Positions 1-5,183 of a DNA stretch of 5,567 nucleotides are shown piece by piece; positions within the stretch are counted from its first letter, which is position 1; each line of letters opens with the position of its first letter. The translations under genes and the position numbers were made by a program. The stretch lies in NCBI GenBank assembly GCA_905373625.1, contig CAJPTS010000127.1, positions 1-5,567 on the forward strand, read 5' to 3'. The stretch is from Bacteroidia bacterium. Its GTDB lineage: Bacteria > Bacteroidota > Bacteroidia > Bacteroidales > CAJPTX01. The notes beneath the pieces are model-generated. The model had not been told where the DNA came from. It saw nothing but the letters and a program-made list of their open reading frames with translations, and did not search any database.

Positions 1-253
1 GAGCAAATTCTATCTTTGTCGCACAAAATTGGTTCTTAAAAGCTGCCGTCTGATGTAATTCGTTGTACACTTTTTGATAGGCAGCCAGCAGATTGTTCGT
101 GCGGCTCACATCTCCGCCACCCTTATCGGGGTCTATAATCAATAATCGGATCTCTGAGGTATTGATCGGTACGCCAGCACTCAGGAGCATAACCAATGAC
201 TTTACCACTCGGCTTCCCGTACCTCCGATCGCAAACAGGTATAATTTCGGCAT
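1..253 (-). CDS. N-terminal part of a nucleotide-binding-fold protein with an IGGTGSR motif; runs off the left edge
   Basis: The reading frame starts at ATG 253-251 and stays open to the window edge (84 codons, no stop). The protein begins with a beta strand (KLYLFAI) and a glycine-rich turn IGGTGSR at residues 9-15. A helix follows (VVKSLVMLLSAGV, 16-28), then a second strand ending in acidic residues (IRLLIIDPD, 35-43) and GGGDVSRT (45-52). This strand-Gly loop-helix-strand-DPD order fits a Rossmann-like or tubulin-like nucleotide-binding domain. Tubulin_2-type proteins and ThiF/E1-like enzymes both show similar spacing, and I cannot choose between them from a fragment. GAGAGGA lies directly before the ATG. 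GTG at 262-260 is an alternative start three codons upstream. The gene is divergent from the DUF5063 operon. That it encodes protein is well supported; its function is unknown. Confidence 0.75.
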   Translation of the reverse strand, partial: MPKLYLFAIGGTGSRVVKSLVMLLSAGVPINTSEIRLLIIDPDKGGGDVSRTNNLLAAYQKVYNELHQTAAFKNQFCATKIEFA

Positions 254-300
254 TCCTCTCACTTATTTAGATTGGGATCTTTATTCCATCGAGTTTACGC

Positions 301-378
301 TCACGCCCAAAATGTTTGGCACATTAACAGGACAAGACACAATAACCGCATCTTCCTTAAAACTGCAAAATTCACCAT
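301..378 (-). CDS. Possible 25-residue signal-peptide-like micro-ORF
   Basis: An ATG at 378-376 opens a 25-codon frame ending in TGA at 303-301. The peptide has a basic segment RKMR (residues 8-11), a hydrophobic core LLCLVLLMC (12-20) and a short tail ending FWA. This is the layout of a bare signal peptide or a tiny membrane protein. It lies 28 bases downstream of a minus-strand TAnnTTTG box and 47 bases upstream of the IGGTGSR gene, so it could be a leader peptide, a remnant of a secreted-protein gene, or chance. Low confidence. Confidence 0.25.
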   Translation of the reverse strand: MVNFAVLRKMRLLCLVLLMCQTFWA

Positions 379-405
379 TCACAATTAGTATCTACTATTT
401 TAATG

Positions 406-413
406 CAAAAATA
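406..413 (-). promoter_or_regulatory. Possible Bacteroidota -7 box for the leftward gene
   Basis: Read on the minus strand this is TATTTTTG, an exact match to the Bacteroidota -7 consensus TAnnTTTG. No clear TTTG -33 element lies 17-21 bases further upstream. Such a match is not rare in AT-rich DNA. Transcription would start near 400, about 150 bases before the start of the IGGTGSR gene, and would include the micro-ORF at 301-378. Confidence 0.35.
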
Positions 414-508
414 ATACAGTTTGTCATTTAAAGAGTATAATGTATTAGAATTGCAGAATAATTAATCTGCATTACAAAACATTCGCAAAAAAAATGTCTG
501 TTATGTGC

Positions 509-528
509 AAATTTTCGGACGGAAATTT
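509..528. repeat. Inverted repeat, 8-bp stem with GGAC loop
   Basis: AAATTTTC at 509-516 pairs with GGAAATTT at 521-528 (one G-U pair) around a four-base loop. It lies in the divergent intergenic region, with no T-run after it on the plus strand. It could be a regulator-binding dyad; there is no evidence beyond the symmetry. Confidence 0.35.
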
Positions 529-728
529 ACGTGCAGGCAACAATTCCCACAATATCCTTTTCCTTCCCCAGCCTCTCCCTTCAAAACGCAGGTAAAACAC
601 CGTACTCTCTAACAAAAAAATTATAGCCGACTGTGCATTTTTCTTTTGACATTGCATTTGTCTCTTGAATTTGGGACTGATTACCTCGTCTCTAAAATAA
701 AGATCTGGAGCAGTAGATAAGAATTCGG

Positions 729-736
729 TATTTTTG
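729..736 (+). promoter_or_regulatory. Possible -7 box of the DUF5063-exonuclease-barrel operon
   Basis: TATTTTTG is an exact TAnnTTTG match. A weak -33 candidate, TCTG at 704-707 (one mismatch to TTTG), lies 21 bases upstream. The box ends six bases before the ATG at 743, so a start point at the usual distance would fall on or next to the start codon and give a leaderless or nearly leaderless mRNA. A more distal promoter is equally possible. Confidence 0.4.
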
Positions 737-742
737 CACAGG

Positions 743-1309
743 ATGAATAAGGAGCAAAGATTACACGATATTGCCTTTAGCACTTGGGCTTTAGAATTCG
801 TTGTTCTAGCCCAGCAGTACTGTGCCAAATTAAATAACTCGCAAACCGACGAGAGTAAAAATGATTCTGATACAGAGGTAGTCTTTACAGATTGGCTTTA
901 CGAGTTCCTCGGTTTACTCTTTTACAAAGCCTCTCGGTTACCCAACCTGCAAGCAATGCAAGGCTTTGAAATGCTCGGTAATTCACTCACAGAATTAGAC
1001 TATCAGCGTGTACGTAACTACGCATCCGATCTGATCGATAACGCCGATCCCATAGCCTTACAACTCTCCGAAGAGGAAGGACGCTTGTATCAAGGCGAAC
1101 CGCACCTTTCTGAAATTGTAGCCGATCTGTACCAAGAGCTGGGCGAACTCCTCCTCCACTACCGCGACGGCGAGACGGAAAGAATGGTAATAGCCCTAGC
1201 ACGATGCCAGTATTACTTCTTAACCGAATGGGGCACGAAGCTTCTACTTGCTCTACGCTGGTTACAGATACTGAGAGCCGAAACCTATCTGGACGAGGAG
1301 GATGTCTGA
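743..1309 (+). CDS. DUF5063 domain protein
   Basis: A 188-residue, soluble, mostly helical acidic protein. Helical segments include IAFSTWALEFVVLAQQYC (10-27), WLYEFLGLLFYKASRLP (51-67), HLSEIVADLYQELGELLLHY (121-140) and a C-terminal stretch with CQYYFLTEWGTKLLLALRWL (155-174). The pattern of an N-terminal LEFV..A..YC helix, a central ADLYQEL helix and a WG.KL..ALR segment near the end is that of DUF5063, whose molecular function is unknown. ATG 743 is preferred to the upstream in-frame TTG at 734, because that TTG overlaps a promoter-like box and the family pattern starts shortly after residue 1. The stop overlaps the exonuclease start by 8 bases (ATGTCTGA), so the two are probably translationally coupled. 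In Bacteroidales I recall this family next to the same exonuclease. Confidence 0.88.
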   Translation: MNKEQRLHDIAFSTWALEFVVLAQQYCAKLNNSQTDESKNDSDTEVVFTDWLYEFLGLLFYKASRLPNLQAMQGFEMLGNSLTELDYQRVRNYASDLIDNADPIALQLSEEEGRLYQGEPHLSEIVADLYQELGELLLHYRDGETERMVIALARCQYYFLTEWGTKLLLALRWLQILRAETYLDEEDV

Positions 1310-1904
1310 CACTCTGCTGTCTGAAAATCAAGCGAAAAGTGAGGAACTGGAGCGGGCTCACTTCGATGGAGCAATACACGTGATCAGCTCTTACGAAGCA
1401 TTAGACGAGGTCTACGAGAAAATTATTGCGCACTCTGTCCTAGGTTTCGATACTGAGACTCGCCCAACCTTTACCAAAGGACATGCAGACAGATTTGTCT
1501 CAATTGTTCAGTTTGCCACGGCTGACCAAGCTTGGATTATTCGCACGAACATTTTGAGACTACCCGAGAAATTACGTGCTATTTTTGAGCACCCTGCCAT
1601 TGTTAAGGTGGGATTAGCGGTGCATGAAGACATTCATAGACTCCGACATTTCCACCCGTTAGCTCCGCAGAACTTGGTAGATTTACAGAAGCTGGCTAAA
1701 GCAGCAGGCTATAAGGAGCTGAGTCTTAAGAAACTCTCCGAACGAATTTTGCATCTCGCAGTTTCTAAGTCAGCCCGGCTCTCGAATTGGGAAGCTGATG
1801 AGCTTACGCAAAAACAACTGATCTATGCTGCCACAGACGCTTGGCTTTGTTACCAACTATACTACCAATCAGGACTTATAGAAAATCCCATTGTAAGCCG
1901 TTAA
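1302..1904 (+). CDS. DEDDy-family 3'-5' exonuclease (RNase D/WRN exonuclease type)
   Basis: This is a 200-residue protein consisting of one exonuclease domain, without the HRDC domains of full RNase D. The metal-binding residues of the DEDDy superfamily are all visible. Exo I is LGFDTET, with D50 and E52. Exo II is VGLAVHEDI, with D110. Exo III is YAATDAW, with Y175 and D179. Further family features are FVSIVQFAT (65-73), LVDLQKLAKAAGY (125-137) and RLSNWEADELTQKQ (159-172) before Exo III. The enzyme should remove nucleotides one by one from 3' ends of RNA or DNA using two divalent metal ions; the natural substrate cannot be read from sequence. It starts within the end of the DUF5063 gene (8-base overlap) and is followed after 9 bases by the barrel gene. 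The catalytic set is intact, so it is probably active in the cytoplasm. Confidence 0.95.
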   Translation: MSDTLLSENQAKSEELERAHFDGAIHVISSYEALDEVYEKIIAHSVLGFDTETRPTFTKGHADRFVSIVQFATADQAWIIRTNILRLPEKLRAIFEHPAIVKVGLAVHEDIHRLRHFHPLAPQNLVDLQKLAKAAGYKELSLKKLSERILHLAVSKSARLSNWEADELTQKQLIYAATDAWLCYQLYYQSGLIENPIVSR

Positions 1905-1913
1905 GTAAAAAAG

Positions 1914-3011
1914 ATGAGACAATATATTCTGCGCTCCTATACCGTAAGGTTCTTCCTTGCGCTGACGGTCATTTTAAGTATCACACTTGTAGGTAAACAC
2001 GTACAGGCGCAGCTCGTAAAGTATGCAAACAGCTACCTACAGCTGGGGTATAGTGCACAATACGAATCGTCTGGGCGCAGTGCAATAGCACAACCTTATA
2101 GCTTTGGACAAGAACGGACGAATCCTGCTTCCCTCCACCATCTTGCCAAGCCCTTTGTGGTAGGCGGTTCATACGCCTCTGTTTTTAGCAATATGGGCTC
2201 TCTTATGTACATCGGAGGCGCCATGCGCATAGATTCTATTAGTGGGGGAAGTGTTTCCTTGCTCCGTTTTGGAGTGGACGGGATACAAAACACCCTTGAT
2301 TGGCGCGACGAGCATGGAAACGATGATTATGGTCGTATTCGTCGCTTCAGTATAGCCGATTATGCATTGTTTGTTTCCTATGGTCGTTCCTTACTTTGGG
2401 AGGGCTTTGCCATGGGAGCGACGGCTAAGATTCTTTATCGCGACGAGGGAGGTTTTGCTACTGGCATCGGATTGGGGATAGACTTAGCAGCCAATTACCG
2501 TTACGGGGCTTGGCAATTCGCCGCTGTGGCTCGAGATGTTACTTCTACGTGGGTTTTATGGTTCATCAATGCCAAGAAGCTCTCGCGCGTGCGTGAGGGA
2601 AAAGAGCTAAACTCTACGCCCGACCGAGCGGCTGAAGGTACAGCGCCGACGTTAGACCTTGCCACGTCGTACAGTCGTATTTTTCGGGAGAACTTGCACT
2701 GGGGAGTAACTTTCTGTTTAAGCAATCATTTTGACGGGCAAGAATACAGCCCATTACATATCGGAGGAGTTACCTTCTCTCCTGCCCTTGGCGTATGGGG
2801 GAGCTATCGCGATCTAGTATTTCTACGGCTTGGTGCGCATCAGTTACAAAAAATTCCGTTTAGCCGAGAGCGCAACACGATTAGTTTTACCCCCACGGCG
2901 GGGATAGGTTTACAAGGCTGGGGCATACGTGTGGATTATGCGTTTAGTGCCCCTCTTGCCGTCGTCTCGGCACGCCTCAACCATTTGGTAAGCGTTTCCT
3001 ATACTTTCTAA
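1914..3011 (+). CDS. PorV/PorQ-family outer-membrane beta-barrel protein
   Basis: A 365-residue exported protein. Residues 1-32 form a signal peptide: basic ends around R7/R12, hydrophobic core FFLALTVILSITLVG (13-27) and a likely cut after VQA (30-32). The mature part is rich in short alternating aromatic/glycine strands and ends in Phe (SVSYTF), the usual barrel assembly signature. YLQLGYSAQYESSGRSA (41-57) followed by TNPASL (69-74) matches the opening of PorV/PorQ-type barrels, where a variable loop precedes an NPA motif. ARDVTST (206-212) in a central strand is also seen in PorV-like barrels. PorV and PorQ belong to the type IX secretion machinery of Bacteroidota. Whether this paralogue does cannot be told; it diverges from the classical PorV and PorQ I remember. 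It starts 9 bases after the exonuclease stop, so it is probably the last gene of the operon. Confidence 0.75.
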   Translation: MRQYILRSYTVRFFLALTVILSITLVGKHVQAQLVKYANSYLQLGYSAQYESSGRSAIAQPYSFGQERTNPASLHHLAKPFVVGGSYASVFSNMGSLMYIGGAMRIDSISGGSVSLLRFGVDGIQNTLDWRDEHGNDDYGRIRRFSIADYALFVSYGRSLLWEGFAMGATAKILYRDEGGFATGIGLGIDLAANYRYGAWQFAAVARDVTSTWVLWFINAKKLSRVREGKELNSTPDRAAEGTAPTLDLATSYSRIFRENLHWGVTFCLSNHFDGQEYSPLHIGGVTFSPALGVWGSYRDLVFLRLGAHQLQKIPFSRERNTISFTPTAGIGLQGWGIRVDYAFSAPLAVVSARLNHLVSVSYTF

Positions 3012-3124
3012 TACATTGGTGTCTGGCAAACTTTTTTCATAAGGGCGAAAAAACGGGGCGGATCTCGTACAGAGATTCGCCCCTAATTGTGCATTTTAGT
3101 ATTACTAAAAAACATATGCTCAGT
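3012..3124. other. Intergenic segment holding the operon terminator
   Basis: Contains the stem-loop described separately, preceded by a T/A inverted repeat (TTTTTTC 3032-3038 with GAAAAAA 3047-3053). No coding potential is visible. Confidence 0.5.
3055..3083 (+). terminator. Stem-loop terminator, possibly bidirectional
   Basis: GGGGCGGATCTC (3055-3066) pairs with GAGATTCGCCCC (3072-3083) over 12 bp with one G-U pair, around the loop GTACA. It begins 43 bases after the barrel-gene stop. On the plus strand the stem is followed by TAATTGTGCATTTT, a weak U-tract. On the minus strand it is followed almost at once by six T's (complement of 3048-3053), which is the better intrinsic terminator. It therefore suits the end of both the plus-strand operon and any leftward transcript reading through from hipT, about 310 bases away. 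Confidence 0.7.
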
Positions 3125-3390
3125 ATGAGCAGAAGTACCAATTTTATTGGACAGCCGATTTTTTTCTTCTCTCCTCTCTTTACTTAGCCGTGACAAAATC
3201 GAACAAATCGCAGGGCAATTACGATCGCTATACAAAAAAATTAGATGCTTATACACATCTAGTTACTCTACTTTTCGCTGTCCTAAAGGGTGGCAATTCG
3301 TTACGACGAGATTACAATAGGACTTCTTGGCAAGGTCAATAAACTCACACATCTAGGGATTACGTAGCCCGTCGTAGCATACTTGCTCCT
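3125..3390 (+). pseudogene. Decayed N-terminal remnant of an IS4/DUF4372-type transposase
   Basis: ATG at 3125 gives MSRSTNFIGQPI, the typical start of DUF4372-bearing IS4-family transposases (ST.F.GQPIF..LL). Following the sequence across frame changes restores a continuous family pattern: LLSRDKIEQIAGQLRS up to about 3228, then KKLDAYTHLVTLLFAVLKGG (to about 3294) and NSLR (to 3306), then EITIGLLGKVNKLTHLGIT (3308-3364). Breaks are an extra T in the run at 3159-3165, an extra A in the run at 3234-3240, an extra base at about 3307, a TAG at 3365-3367 where the family usually has an aromatic residue, and a small deletion at about 3374 within the PVRRSTL-like motif. About 85-90 codons of an expected 350-400 remain. 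The catalytic region is missing. Its right end meets the hipT stop codon. Family assignment rests on my recollection of the motif pattern, and the exact right end is uncertain. Confidence 0.8.
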
Positions 3391-3394
3391 ACAT

Positions 3395-4330
3395 TTATAC
3401 CTTGTGAAGATTATCCAGAATCAGTTGAATATACTGATCCTGCATCACCTTCGGTAGGAAGCTCTGGCGGATGCAGGCTTCCCATTCGGGGAGGACGCGT
3501 TGGAAACGAGTGAAAATATTGTCACATACTTTCTCGTCTAATCCTGAGACCGTCATCGCTTCGAGAAAGTGTTCTCGGGCGAATTTGCGATGCTTGCCGC
3601 AGAGGGTTAATGCCAATTCTTCTGTATCCTCAGGAATAACAAGTGCAGTAGAGAGTAGATCGTAGGCAGGAGTGAGCCTATATTCGTTTCCCATAGGGGC
3701 ATAGAGCGAATAATTCTTGAGGTGCATATCGGCATTACCTATCAGCCACGAAAAGAGTACCTGTTCCCAGTACTTGACAAGATCAAGTTTAGGCACAGTG
3801 CTATACCTTAAGATGAGTTTAGCTACCTGCTCGTGCGAGCCTTTGTACTTATATTCGGTCAATCGCTCCGAAAGCTGGCACATATCTTCCATGGGGAGCT
3901 TCTCCCCGTGCACAGTACGGTCTATACGACGAGTGATATAACATAGTTCGCCATCGCAGAATCGTATAAGTCCATGAGGTACGGTCTCAATCTTGGCAAT
4001 CTCTGCAAGATGCATCGACACATCCTCCAGCTCGGGTAGATGCGAATAATGCTCTGTTTGAGGTTTAAGAATAAACCGCCCCCACAGACCCACAATAGTA
4101 AACCGCTTGGGGGAATGGCTCAAATGATCAAAGTCAAGAGATAGCTTCGGTTGTACTCCTGTTACTGCGGTCTGCGAACTAACGACCTCGTCAGCCAATA
4201 CGCGTACTTCTTTACTTGTGTAAGACAATTTAGGAACTTGGTTCGTTCCAAACAATTTGCGACAACACTTAGCATGGTAATCTACCTCACCGCCAACCAA
4301 TGGTTCATAACAGTATAAGCATCTATTCAT
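3395..4330 (-). CDS. hipT: HipT-like Ser/Thr kinase toxin (HipA C-terminal region as a separate protein)
   Basis: A 311-residue kinase equal to the catalytic part of HipA, without the N-subdomain 1, which is the next gene upstream. Kinase features in order are a glycine-rich loop TGVQPKLS (57-64), the ATP-binding lysine in FILKP (K89), ITRRIDR (132-138), a catalytic loop LIGNADMHLKNYSL with D201 and N206, and a metal-binding aspartate in LTPAYDLLST (D224). All expected catalytic residues are present. HipA-type kinases inactivate aminoacyl-tRNA synthetases (GltX for HipA, TrpS for E. coli HipT); the target here is unknown. Residues 4-23 hold C4-x2-C7-x11-H19-x2-C22, a possible zinc-binding knuckle absent from E. 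coli HipA. ATG 4330 overlaps the hipS stop by 8 bases and gives the family-like MNRCLYCYEPL. ATG 4345 would add five residues. Confidence 0.93.
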   Translation of the reverse strand: MNRCLYCYEPLVGGEVDYHAKCCRKLFGTNQVPKLSYTSKEVRVLADEVVSSQTAVTGVQPKLSLDFDHLSHSPKRFTIVGLWGRFILKPQTEHYSHLPELEDVSMHLAEIAKIETVPHGLIRFCDGELCYITRRIDRTVHGEKLPMEDMCQLSERLTEYKYKGSHEQVAKLILRYSTVPKLDLVKYWEQVLFSWLIGNADMHLKNYSLYAPMGNEYRLTPAYDLLSTALVIPEDTEELALTLCGKHRKFAREHFLEAMTVSGLDEKVCDNIFTRFQRVLPEWEACIRQSFLPKVMQDQYIQLILDNLHKV

Positions 4331-4658
4331 TTTCTTCAGGCACATTTACTGGTTCGATACTTACCGCTCCAATACTGTCACGGCAACATGCCAACAGCAG
4401 CGCCATCCGATCTCTCGCATCTATCTTCCAGTTTTTCTGAACAATATCTAACAACCATCCCTCTGGGATGAGTCCGTCAAAGAATGGATGAAGCGTATTG
4501 CTTCGGAAAGGTTCTTCCCGCAAAGGCATAGTTAAACTTATGCTTTGAGCTTCAGACATGGAAAGATACTCTTTGTCGTAAACAAAGGAGTAACCCTCAT
4601 CACTTTCGGTGAGGATACCAGCCTTTAGCGTTTTCCAATAAACAATAGCTTGTTTCAT
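4323..4658 (-). CDS. hipS: HipS-like protein (HipA N-subdomain 1, couple_hipA type)
   Basis: A 111-residue protein matching only the N-terminal subdomain of HipA. Conserved pieces are a first strand with G14 and L16 (LKAGILTES), ISLTMPLREEPF (40-51), HPFFDGLIPEGW (57-68) and RDSIGAVSI (93-101), equivalent to the FL.NLLP and D.IGA.. motifs of HipA. In the tripartite HipBST system of pathogenic E. coli the free HipS subunit is the antitoxin that blocks HipT, and a tryptophan of HipS sits at the kinase active site. W68, right after LIPEG, is the candidate here by position. Its start overlaps the hipB stop (ATGA, 4658-4655) and its stop overlaps the hipT start, so the three proteins are probably translationally coupled. 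A fusion split by frameshift is unlikely: both reading frames are intact and have proper family ends. Confidence 0.9.
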   Translation of the reverse strand: MKQAIVYWKTLKAGILTESDEGYSFVYDKEYLSMSEAQSISLTMPLREEPFRSNTLHPFFDGLIPEGWLLDIVQKNWKIDARDRMALLLACCRDSIGAVSIEPVNVPEENE

Positions 4659-4879
4659 ACATCAACTCCCTCTCTTTTCATAGGTACTGGTCCACACTCT
4701 GAACCAAAAAGTTCAAATACTTGATTGACCTTGTCAAGGCGAAGTGTCGTTTTCCCCTGCTCCAATTCACGCACGAAGCGTAATCCGACTCCCGCTTTCT
4801 CGGCGAGGTCTACTTGTGTCAGATTGTATTTCTTGCGCATCTCCTTCACATACTGCGCTATAATTGTCCTTGCTTCCAT
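4655..4879 (-). CDS. hipB: HipB-like XRE-family repressor/antitoxin
   Basis: A 74-residue DNA-binding protein made almost entirely of one XRE/Cro-type helix-turn-helix. Visible parts are IIAQYVKEMRKKYNLTQVDLAEKAGVGLRFVRELEQGK (about 6-43), with TQ.DLA..AGV as the turn and LRFVRELEQGK as the recognition helix region, then LRLDKVNQVFELFG (46-59). It should bind operators before its own gene and repress hipBST. In HipBST systems HipB may boost, rather than provide, toxin neutralisation. ATG 4879 is chosen over an in-frame TTG at 4906, because the TTG lies inside the TAnnTTTG promoter box at 4904-4911 and would fall upstream of the transcript start. The stop overlaps the hipS start by 4 bases. 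Confidence 0.93.
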   Translation of the reverse strand: MEARTIIAQYVKEMRKKYNLTQVDLAEKAGVGLRFVRELEQGKTTLRLDKVNQVFELFGSECGPVPMKREGVDV

Positions 4880-4888
4880 CCTAGATTT

Positions 4889-4977
4889 ATACCTTTTCGG
4901 TGGCAAATGTAAGGAATATTACACTATTATGTCCCTTTTCGGGTATAGTATGTTTGATGGAAGAAGGAGTTATACCC
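4889..4977. promoter_or_regulatory. Candidate HipB operator half-sites around the promoter
   Basis: TATACC at 4889-4894, GGGTATA at 4941-4947 and TATACCC at 4971-4977 form inverted half-sites. The last two are a perfect 7-bp inverted repeat separated by 23 bases. The first lies between the -7 box and the hipB ATG, the second about 30 bases upstream of the box. In addition CCTTTTCGG is repeated at 4892-4900 and 4934-4942, exactly 42 bases apart (about four helical turns). E. coli HipB uses TATCC..GGATA operators, so the resemblance is suggestive. Binding is an inference. Confidence 0.4.
4904..4911 (-). promoter_or_regulatory. -7 box of the hipBST operon
   Basis: On the minus strand this reads TACATTTG, an exact match to TAnnTTTG. 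Transcription would start near 4897, leaving about 18 bases before the hipB ATG at 4879. No TTTG -33 element is seen at the usual distance, which could mean a weak promoter. Confidence 0.5.
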
Positions 4978-5183
4978 AATAGGAGTGTGCTGAACAATTA
5001 CGCTTACTATTCTATTCCCGTTTTCAGTGCTTTTTTGCACCTAAACGAGCCGATTTTTCTCTAAAATCATTTGCACACTGATGCGTCCTAATACATTGAT
5101 GCTCATCGTTTTGTGGGGACAAGGCGCGCCTCGCCTTTACGATGTGATTATCAATGGGTTGTGATAGACGAATATGCTTTCCT
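4912..5183. other. Intergenic region between hipB and the right-edge gene
   Basis: About 270 bases with no convincing gene. It holds the upstream operator-like half-sites and a long imperfect hairpin (5104-5144). A 27-codon plus-strand ORF at 5081-5164 and a longer plus-strand frame at 5113-5331 overlap the hairpin or the right-edge gene and look accidental. Confidence 0.5.
5104..5144. repeat. Palindromic hairpin centred on GGCGCGCC
   Basis: CATCGT (5104-5109) pairs with ACGATG (5139-5144). The inner arms around GGCGCGCC (5123-5130) pair over most of 5113-5140, allowing G-U pairs and two mismatches. A simple inner stem is AAGGCG (5121-5126) with CGCCTT (5132-5137). It lies 40-80 bases downstream of the right-edge gene stop. 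No U-tract follows on the minus strand, so it is not a standard terminator. It has the look of a dispersed palindromic repeat unit. Only one copy is in the window. Confidence 0.45.

Larger units (their letters stand above)
254..742. other. Intergenic region between divergent genes
   Basis: These 489 bases are AT-rich and hold no convincing long gene on either strand. Visible items are a 25-codon minus-strand ORF with signal-peptide character (301-378), a minus-strand TAnnTTTG match (406-413), an 8-bp dyad (509-528) and a plus-strand TAnnTTTG match just before the DUF5063 gene (729-736). I see no tRNA, CRISPR array or insertion-sequence fragment. A minus-strand frame across 472-828 overlaps the DUF5063 coding region and looks like a shadow. 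Confidence 0.6.

Noticed and set aside
93..431. 112-codon plus-strand frame
   Set aside because: It is antisense to the IGGTGSR gene over its first half, runs into AT-rich intergenic DNA, and its protein resembles no fold I know.
472..828. 118-codon minus-strand frame
   Set aside because: It overlaps the start of the DUF5063 gene antisense, has no recognisable motif, and its composition looks random.
987..1379. 130-codon minus-strand frame
   Set aside because: Arg/Ser-rich antisense shadow of the DUF5063 and exonuclease genes.
4323..4658. HipA broken by frameshift into two pieces
   Set aside because: Both pieces have proper starts, stops and short overlaps, matching the known HipS/HipT split rather than a mutation.
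4880..4906. TTG start at 4906 for HipB (83 residues)
   Set aside because: It lies inside the TACATTTG promoter box; ATG 4879 gives the usual short HipB.
3008..5101. Direct repeat CTAATACATTG(G/A)TG at 3008-3021 and 5088-5101 flanking the remnant plus hipBST, considered as island ends or att sites
   Set aside because: It matches at 13 of 14 bases; repeats of this length are expected by chance in a window of this size, and one copy overlaps the barrel-gene stop.
5081..5164. 27-codon plus-strand ORF after hipBST
   Set aside because: It simply reads through the palindromic hairpin and has no upstream signal or family resemblance.
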